Below are positions 7,542-11,990 of a stretch of 11,990 nt of DNA, one piece after another (the first letter of the stretch is position 1; each line of letters begins with the position of its first letter). This DNA comes from an uncultured Duganella sp. (GTDB taxonomy: Bacteria; Pseudomonadota; Gammaproteobacteria; Burkholderiales; Burkholderiaceae). The stretch is from assembly GCA_946482635.1 (NCBI GenBank), contig CAMLSG010000168.1, positions 1 to 11,990 on the forward strand, in the 5' to 3' direction. The notes below the pieces were generated by a model that was given only the letters and a program-made list of their open reading frames with translations, did no database searches and was not told the DNA's origin. Made by a program: the position numbers and the translations under genes.

Positions 7542-8072
7542 ATGCACACAAGACTCCTGACAACCAATGATGCCTCCGCCTATCAAGCTTTGCGGCTGGA
7601 AGGTCTGCGCGAAGCGCCTTCTGCGTTCACGGCAAGCTTTGAGGAAGAGTCCATCACGCCGCTCAGCGAAATCGCGCGGCGCCTGGCGCCCGGATCCGGC
7701 CGCGACTATCTTGGCGTGTTCGAAGGCGAAGCGTTGATCGCGATTGCGCGCGTGGATCGTGACAGCAGCCCTAAGCAGCGCCATCGCGCGCATATCCGTG
7801 CCGTCTATGTGGCCAGCGCCCATCGTGGCAAAGGCGCTGCCCGCAGGCTGATGGAATATGCGCTGGAATGCGCGGCATCGCTGCAAGGCGTCACACACGT
7901 CAGCCTGGCCGTCACTGCCGGCAACGAACCGGCACAGAAACTGTACGAATCATTGGGATTCGAGGCTTGGGGATACGAGCCTGCGGCACTGGTCATCGAC
8001 GGCGTCGTGTACGACGAAATTCCGATGACAAAAGTGCTCGTGAACTCGAGTAGAGTAACCGGCCTTAAATGA
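7542..8072 (+). CDS. GNAT family N-acetyltransferase
   Basis: 176 aa cytosolic acetyltransferase, expected to move an acetyl group from acetyl-CoA to an amine; the substrate is unknown. The N-terminus MHTRLLTTNDASAYQALRLE is a typical GNAT start (strand then helix). Motif A is IRAVYVASAHRGKGAARRLM, with the acetyl-CoA pyrophosphate loop R95-G96-K97-G98-A99-A100. The later segment N128-E-P-A-Q-K-L-Y-E-S-L-G-F140 is the usual motif B. The frame stays open upstream to 7125, but that part is antisense to the 102-aa gene, and the family-like start is at 7542. No Shine-Dalgarno is visible. The stop overlaps the coupling site of the next gene (TGAAATG, 1-nt gap), so the two are almost certainly co-translated. 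Confidence 0.9.
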   Translation: MHTRLLTTNDASAYQALRLEGLREAPSAFTASFEEESITPLSEIARRLAPGSGRDYLGVFEGEALIAIARVDRDSSPKQRHRAHIRAVYVASAHRGKGAARRLMEYALECAASLQGVTHVSLAVTAGNEPAQKLYESLGFEAWGYEPAALVIDGVVYDEIPMTKVLVNSSRVTGLK

Positions 8073-8073
8073 A

Positions 8074-8511
8074 ATGAGCAAACTCATTGAAGATATCCTG
8101 TCAGGCGACGCAAGCAGGGTCTGGTCGAGCGCATGTGCGATTGCCAAGCTTCGCGATGCGGTAGAGCTGGATGCACTCGCATCGATTGTCGACGAAATTA
8201 CATCCAGTACAAGACGGCTCGAGCTTGGTGGTGCTCTGATCCCTAACGATAAGCACTTGCAGTTTGCCCTACGGAAGCTGCGCTATTACCGGGACAGGGC
8301 AGGGTGCCTTTGCCGCTTATATCCCGAATACCTGATGTTTGATCCGAAAGACGAACAGGCTGCAGGGAACGTGCGCATCGACGGAATAACGTACCTTGAC
8401 GGTAACTGGATCGATTTCTACCAATGCTCCTGCAGCATTTGCGGATCAGCCTTCAAAGTCGAAGAGCGCGAATATCACTACACATGGTGGGGCTGGAAGC
8501 TGTTGCGCTGA
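8074..8511 (+). CDS. Unrecognised small cysteine-rich protein, probable zinc site
   Basis: 145 aa; I cannot assign a family. It begins one base after the acetyltransferase stop without its own clear ribosome site, which indicates translational coupling. The first 70 residues are predicted helical (SKLIEDILSGD..., then SASIVDE-like and KHLQFALRKLRYYR segments). The second half has five cysteines in a C78-x-C80 and C118-x-C120-x-x-C123 layout, which resembles a zinc-ribbon or treble-clef site, and ends in an aromatic-rich tail (YHYTWWGWKLL, 134-144). There is no signal peptide or membrane helix. Base composition looks less GC-rich than the flanking genes, suggesting an accessory origin. Partner or immunity-type roles for such small second genes are known, but nothing here proves one. 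Confidence 0.75.
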   Translation: MSKLIEDILSGDASRVWSSACAIAKLRDAVELDALASIVDEITSSTRRLELGGALIPNDKHLQFALRKLRYYRDRAGCLCRLYPEYLMFDPKDEQAAGNVRIDGITYLDGNWIDFYQCSCSICGSAFKVEEREYHYTWWGWKLLR

Positions 8512-8536
8512 GCCCCACGAGCAACGCCCTCGCGGG

Positions 8537-9460
8537 TCACAGCAGTTTGATGGCCGCCACGCCGGCGAGCAGCAGCACGACACCCGTCAGCCGCAAGGCC
8601 GAAACGTCGCGCTTCGGCAACCGGAACCAGCCATGCCGGTCGACGAAGACAGAAGCCACTTGCTGCCCGGCCACCGTCAGTCCAACTGCTGCTGATGCGC
8701 CGATGACAGGAATCGCGGTGAATACGGTAGTTACGTAGATCGCGCCGGCGAACCCGCCCAGCCAGCCCCACCACGGCATGGAAGGCAGGCCTTGCAGCGT
8801 TGGCGCCGGGGCGCGCAGTACGGTGGCGGAGAACAGCAGCGCCAAGGCCATTGCTAGTGTGGCGACGAGGAAGCTCACGGCACCGACCACGAATGGAGCG
8901 CCCAGATCGTGCCGCAGCAGGCCGTTCACCACGCCCTGTACTGGCAGCACTGCACCCGCAAGCAAAGCGAGGACGATCCAGCCAGCTTTGCCCGCAACTG
9001 GCTGCGATTGCTGGCCAGACTGTCCCTTCACGATGATCGCGGCCCCGGCCAGGATTGCCAGCATGCCGATGGCTAGCGGCGCATCGATTGTGCGCGGTGT
9101 GCCGCCGGCGAGCCCGCTGACGTCCAGCGCAAATGAAGCCAGCATCTGGCCCGCAATGAAGAGGCCTACCGAGACGATTGCGCCGAGCCTCGGAAACAGC
9201 AGGATCGTGGAAACGACATAGAAGGCGCTTGCCACGCCGCCGACTGCATGCCACCAGGGCACGTGGGGCAGGGCGGCGACTGCGGTGAACGTCCCGGTCA
9301 ACAGGGCAAGTACCAGCAGGGCAAGCGTGCCGACCGACAGCTGCAGCGTGGTTGCCGCGAAGGGGCTGCCGGTTGCTTTCGACAGTTGCGCATTGGCGCC
9401 CGCCTGCACGGCGAGCAGGCCGCCGGCAAAGAGTGAAGCAGGAATGAGAAGAGATTCCAT
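8537..9460 (-). CDS. DMT-superfamily transporter, tandem YdcZ/DUF606 type
   Basis: 307 aa inner-membrane protein with about ten hydrophobic helices. The two halves repeat: PWW at 68-70 and 229-231, and AGQ at 103-105 and 264-266, both offset by exactly 161 residues. The surrounding segments (GG.A.A.YV....L....GA....GL..AGQ..AS) also align. Each half corresponds to one YdcZ-like (DUF606) unit of about 140-150 aa; some bacteria encode the halves as separate proteins. The ATG at 9460 follows a strong GGAGG at seven bases, which fixes the start. Substrate is unknown; DMT exporters often move small metabolites or amino acids. It converges on the cysteine-rich gene with a 25-nt gap and is divergent from the helical-repeat gene, sharing a region of about 110 bp. 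Confidence 0.88.
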   Translation of the reverse strand: MESLLIPASLFAGGLLAVQAGANAQLSKATGSPFAATTLQLSVGTLALLVLALLTGTFTAVAALPHVPWWHAVGGVASAFYVVSTILLFPRLGAIVSVGLFIAGQMLASFALDVSGLAGGTPRTIDAPLAIGMLAILAGAAIIVKGQSGQQSQPVAGKAGWIVLALLAGAVLPVQGVVNGLLRHDLGAPFVVGAVSFLVATLAMALALLFSATVLRAPAPTLQGLPSMPWWGWLGGFAGAIYVTTVFTAIPVIGASAAVGLTVAGQQVASVFVDRHGWFRLPKRDVSALRLTGVVLLLAGVAAIKLL

Positions 9461-9571
9461 TTACAGCCTCCAGTGAGAATTTGGGTGACGATGGCGCCCA
9501 CTGTAGGCTATGCTTCTCTGCATTGATATTCCCAATAATCGCGTTTGAGCTATGCAAAAACGCAGAACAAA
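9461..9571. other. Divergent intergenic region with no strong site
   Basis: This stretch separates the transporter (-) from the helical-repeat gene (+). Apart from the transporter's GGAGG site (9468-9472 on the minus strand) I see no convincing promoter pair, dyad or repeat. TTGATA at 9523-9528 looks like a -35 for the plus strand but has no matching -10 at normal spacing. Confidence 0.4.
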
Positions 9572-10741
9572 ATGGATGCAGACTATACTTATGATGCGTT
9601 GAAGAGGGAACTGGTCGAATCGGTGGGCTATGCAGGGAGGCTGGAAATTCCGGTCACGTTGGTGCGCAAAATCGCAGCTTTCATCGATGAGTACCCGGAC
9701 GACTCGATGACGACTTACTACACCCAGTCATTGCTTGACCAGTTCTATCGAAAACGAACGAAAGAGCGTTCCATCAGGCTGTTTGAATTATTGAGTTCAC
9801 TTTTGAAGAACAAGAGCTCACTGATCGACCTGTTCCTGCGGCCAGAAGGCTGGCAAAGGCACCCGGTCGCTCATGAGCACTTTGACGCCGCGACAATCTG
9901 GTCAGCGATACGCGATCTCGATGATGGCTACGGCAAGGCAAACTACATTGGCGATTATGCGCACCTGTTTACCGACGAGGTTGCGAGCCAGGCATATCAC
10001 GCCATCCTTGAAATGTCCGAGCCGTTTAAGACCAGGGCACTAGGCGGCATTTACCCCAGGATGGATACGCCCCGCAAGGCGGAGATAGTGACTTACCTGC
10101 TGCAGCAATTTGCGTCCGGATTGTCGGAGGCTGCGTACCGCCTCAAGTTTATTTTCCCTTTCATGGATCGAGCCTCCCGAACCCGGGTTGTAGCCGCTCA
10201 CCTTGACCTGCCTGACGTGCGAGAGGGCCTTATCGCCTATCTCGTCATTCGCAACGCAGCTTATTTCGAACGCGATGATGCGGTCCGGCTGGCAGCCAGG
10301 GCCAGGTTGTTCGAGTCGGGCTACTACAGGAACCGCTGCCTGCTCAAACTGGCTGCGTACTTGCCTGAAGGCGAGGTCGAAGAACTGTATGAGCGATTCA
10401 TGGCGGAATTCAACACGCAGCCGGCGAGTATCCCATTGATTCACAGCCTTTACCATTTTGCTGCGGCCATCAGGACGCTGGACTCGAACCACATGATCAG
10501 CCTGGCGTTGGAGAAGATTGCGTCCCTTGAAGATTCCGGGAACGAAATCTACGATCAGGCGAAGTATGGCCAAATGCTGTTCGTCATGCCGATGCTGACC
10601 GATGTGCATAAAGAACAGGCATATAGCATCGCGGAGAGCGTCAAGGGAGGCTACAAGAAGGGGCTCAAGTCAAAGCTGAAGGCCCATTTCACGAACAATG
10701 TGGTCTTTTGCAGGATCTTGTATTCGCCGATTTTTTATTGA
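9572..10741 (+). CDS. Orphan protein of about 34-residue helical repeats (HEAT-like)
   Basis: 389 aa, no family recognised by name. No signal peptide or membrane helix. The middle is built of roughly 34-residue units: segments ending RALGGIYPRM (155-164), RLKFIFPFM (190-198), IRNAAYF (226-232), CLLKLAAYLPE (256-266), LIHSLYHFAAAI (289-300) and GQMLFVMPML (333-342) recur near that period. The pattern R-x-x-A-L-x-x-L-x-x-x-L-P recalls the helical repeats in the C-termini of bacterial NACHT-type NTPases, but no NTPase domain is present. A basic tail (KGGYKKGLKSKLK, 358-370) ends the protein. The ATG at 9572 is the first ATG in frame; an in-frame TTG at 9545 is possible, and neither has a clear ribosome site. 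Composition looks AT-richer than the adjacent uvrD and transporter, hinting at acquisition. A protein-binding scaffold role is only inference. Confidence 0.72.
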   Translation: MDADYTYDALKRELVESVGYAGRLEIPVTLVRKIAAFIDEYPDDSMTTYYTQSLLDQFYRKRTKERSIRLFELLSSLLKNKSSLIDLFLRPEGWQRHPVAHEHFDAATIWSAIRDLDDGYGKANYIGDYAHLFTDEVASQAYHAILEMSEPFKTRALGGIYPRMDTPRKAEIVTYLLQQFASGLSEAAYRLKFIFPFMDRASRTRVVAAHLDLPDVREGLIAYLVIRNAAYFERDDAVRLAARARLFESGYYRNRCLLKLAAYLPEGEVEELYERFMAEFNTQPASIPLIHSLYHFAAAIRTLDSNHMISLALEKIASLEDSGNEIYDQAKYGQMLFVMPMLTDVHKEQAYSIAESVKGGYKKGLKSKLKAHFTNNVVFCRILYSPIFY

Positions 10742-10750
10742 GCGACGGAC

Positions 10751-10776
10751 GGGCGGAAGTGCGAACACTTCCGCCC
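10751..10776. terminator. Strong 11-bp hairpin between convergent genes
   Basis: GGGCGGAAGTG (10751-10761) pairs perfectly with CACTTCCGCCC (10766-10776) around the CGAA loop. It sits between the stop of the helical-repeat gene (10741) and that of uvrD (10785), so it could end transcripts from both sides. Neither strand has a T-tract directly after the stem, so classic Rho-independent termination is not supported. It may instead be a transcript 3'-end protecting or attenuating stem. Confidence 0.5.
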
Positions 10777-10784
10777 CCTAACGA

Positions 10785-11990
10785 TCAGAGTCGTTCCAGC
10801 TTGGCGACCGACAGGTCGAGCACCTTCATGCCGAAGGAACCGAAGTTGATTTGCGCGCGGCAGTTGGCGCCGCTGCCTTCCAGGTTGACGATCACGCCTT
10901 CGCCGAACTTGGCGTGCGCGACGGACTCACCGATGCGCCAGCCGCCGGAAGCGCCGGAGCGTTCGTTCATGCGCGCAGCCAGGCGATTGTCTGCGCTTGG
11001 CACGGATGGCATTTCATCCCACGCCGACTTGCGCGAGCCGGTGCTGAACCAGTTGCCCTGCTGGACGCGTGCGGTCAGCCACTTCAGCGATTCCTCAGGC
11101 AGTTCGTCGAAGAAGCGCGACTTCATGTTGTAGCGCGTCTGGCCGTGCAGCATGCGGGTCTGGCAGAACGACATGTACAGCCGCTTGCGCGCACGGGTAA
11201 TCGCAACGTACATCAGGCGACGCTCTTCTTCCACTCCGCCTTCTTCCTTCGAGCTGCTCTCGTGCGGGAACAGGCCCTCTTCCAGGCCGGTGATGAAGAC
11301 GTTGTCGAATTCCAGGCCTTTGGCCGAGTGCACCGTCATCAGCTGCAACGCATCCTGGCCTTCCTGCGCCTGGTTGTCACCGGCTTCCAGCGAGGCGTGT
11401 GACAGGAATGCAGACAACGGCGACATCACGGTCGCCAGCGGCGCATCGGCGTCGATGATCTCTACGCCATCGGCCACCACGACTTGCGCACCGGCCGCAG
11501 CCGAAGCCTGCGGGCCGAGGTGCGCAGGCGCACCCTGGCCGAAGCCTTCTTCCGATACAAACTGCGTTGCTGCGCTGACCATCTGCTCCAGGTTCTCGAC
11601 GCGGTCGGCGCCTTCCTTCTCGTTCTGGTAATGTTGGAGCAGGCCGGAAGAATCCAGCGTGATTTTCACCAGTTCCGGCAGCGCCAGTTGCTGCGTCTCG
11701 AAACGCACGCCTTCAATCAGCTTGGTGAAAGCAGCCAGCGAACTGCCTGCCTTGCCGACCATGTAAGGCACGGCTGCGTACAGCGAGCAGTTGTAGGTGG
11801 CCGCTGCATTCTGCAGTTGCTCGATCGAGCGCGCACCGATGCCGCGCGCCGGGAAGTTCACCACGCGCAGGAAAGCGGAATCGTTGTGCGGGTTATCCAT
11901 CAACTGCAGGTAGGCGATGGCGTGCTTGACCTCGGCGCGCTGGAAGTAGCGCAGGCCGCCGTACACGTGGTACGGCATGCCGGCCGAGAA
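10785..11990 (-). CDS. uvrD: DNA helicase UvrD (helicase II), C-terminal part, cut by window edge
   Basis: The visible 401 residues are the C-terminal part of the SF1A 3'-5' helicase that acts in nucleotide excision and mismatch repair; full-length relatives run to about 720-780 aa. The start lies beyond the window, and the first visible codons (FSAGMPYHVYGGLRYFQR) are mid-protein. Helicase motif V (TVHSAKGLEFDNVF, about 11307-11336) and motif VI (EEERRLMYVAITRARKRLY, about 11175-11232) are intact. The tail GWRIGESVAHAKFGEGVIVN and the following NFGSFGMKVLDLSVAKLERL match the C-terminal Tudor-like domain of UvrD, which binds RNA polymerase in E. coli; this distinguishes it from Rep. About 30 alanine-rich residues (roughly 11435-11540) are extra relative to the E. 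coli protein, just before the 2B/motif V region. It is the last gene of its strand, ending at a hairpin. Confidence 0.95.
   Translation of the reverse strand, partial: FSAGMPYHVYGGLRYFQRAEVKHAIAYLQLMDNPHNDSAFLRVVNFPARGIGARSIEQLQNAAATYNCSLYAAVPYMVGKAGSSLAAFTKLIEGVRFETQQLALPELVKITLDSSGLLQHYQNEKEGADRVENLEQMVSAATQFVSEEGFGQGAPAHLGPQASAAAGAQVVVADGVEIIDADAPLATVMSPLSAFLSHASLEAGDNQAQEGQDALQLMTVHSAKGLEFDNVFITGLEEGLFPHESSSKEEGGVEEERRLMYVAITRARKRLYMSFCQTRMLHGQTRYNMKSRFFDELPEESLKWLTARVQQGNWFSTGSRKSAWDEMPSVPSADNRLAARMNERSGASGGWRIGESVAHAKFGEGVIVNLEGSGANCRAQINFGSFGMKVLDLSVAKLERL

Noticed and set aside
8515..8535. Imperfect stem CCACGAG/CTCGCGG between the cysteine-rich gene and the transporter
   Set aside because: Seven base pairs with one A-C mismatch and no T-tract; too weak to call a terminator.
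1..11990. CRISPR array, tRNA/rRNA, toxin-antitoxin or phage-defence operon
   Set aside because: I looked for regular spaced repeats, tRNA-like cloverleaf ends, transposase or integrase signatures and known defence domains, and found none that hold up.

Overview
The window looks like chromosomal DNA of a betaproteobacterium, most likely Oxalobacteraceae (Massilia/Duganella/Janthinobacterium type). This is an inference from the high GC, the alanine- and proline-rich coding style, the betaproteobacterial look of the UvrD helicase C-terminus and the gene types present; no rRNA or other decisive marker is in the window.

Layout. Positions 1-95 hold a regulatory region with four TCTAG(A) words spaced exactly 14 bp apart over a possible promoter. 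It drives a BlaR1-type M56 membrane metallopeptidase (96-2270, +) whose extracytoplasmic part is a proline linker plus a long charged coiled coil instead of a penicillin-binding sensor. Two nucleotides after its stop begins a compact mosaic of inverted repeats (2273-2399), probably a REP/MITE-like element. An aldo/keto reductase (2464-3576, +) follows and converges, with a 3-nt gap, on a very large MHYT-Cache-PAS-GGDEF-EAL cyclic-di-GMP protein (3580-7023, -). Upstream of that on the same strand is a 102-aa hypothetical gene (7103-7411, -). A 130-bp divergent region separates it from a GNAT acetyltransferase (7542-8072, +), which is coupled through a 1-nt gap to a small cysteine-rich protein (8074-8511, +). 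These converge on a duplicated YdcZ/DUF606-type DMT transporter (8537-9460, -). A divergent, unrecognised helical-repeat protein (9572-10741, +) ends at a strong hairpin, and the window closes with the C-terminal half of UvrD helicase (10785-11990, -), which is cut by the window edge.

How they work together. Most genes look like independent units alternating in strand; the only convincing operon is GNAT plus the cysteine-rich protein, with the 102-aa gene plus the c-di-GMP gene a weaker candidate. Two genes are signal-transduction membrane proteins (M56 protease, c-di-GMP enzyme). The cysteine-rich gene and the helical-repeat gene look less GC-rich than their neighbours and are the likeliest accessory genes. 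I see no CRISPR array, tRNA, rRNA, integrase, transposase gene or recognisable defence system. The most novel items are the 14-bp-phased CTAG array, the hairpin mosaic, the M56 protein's non-penicillin sensor and the orphan helical-repeat protein.
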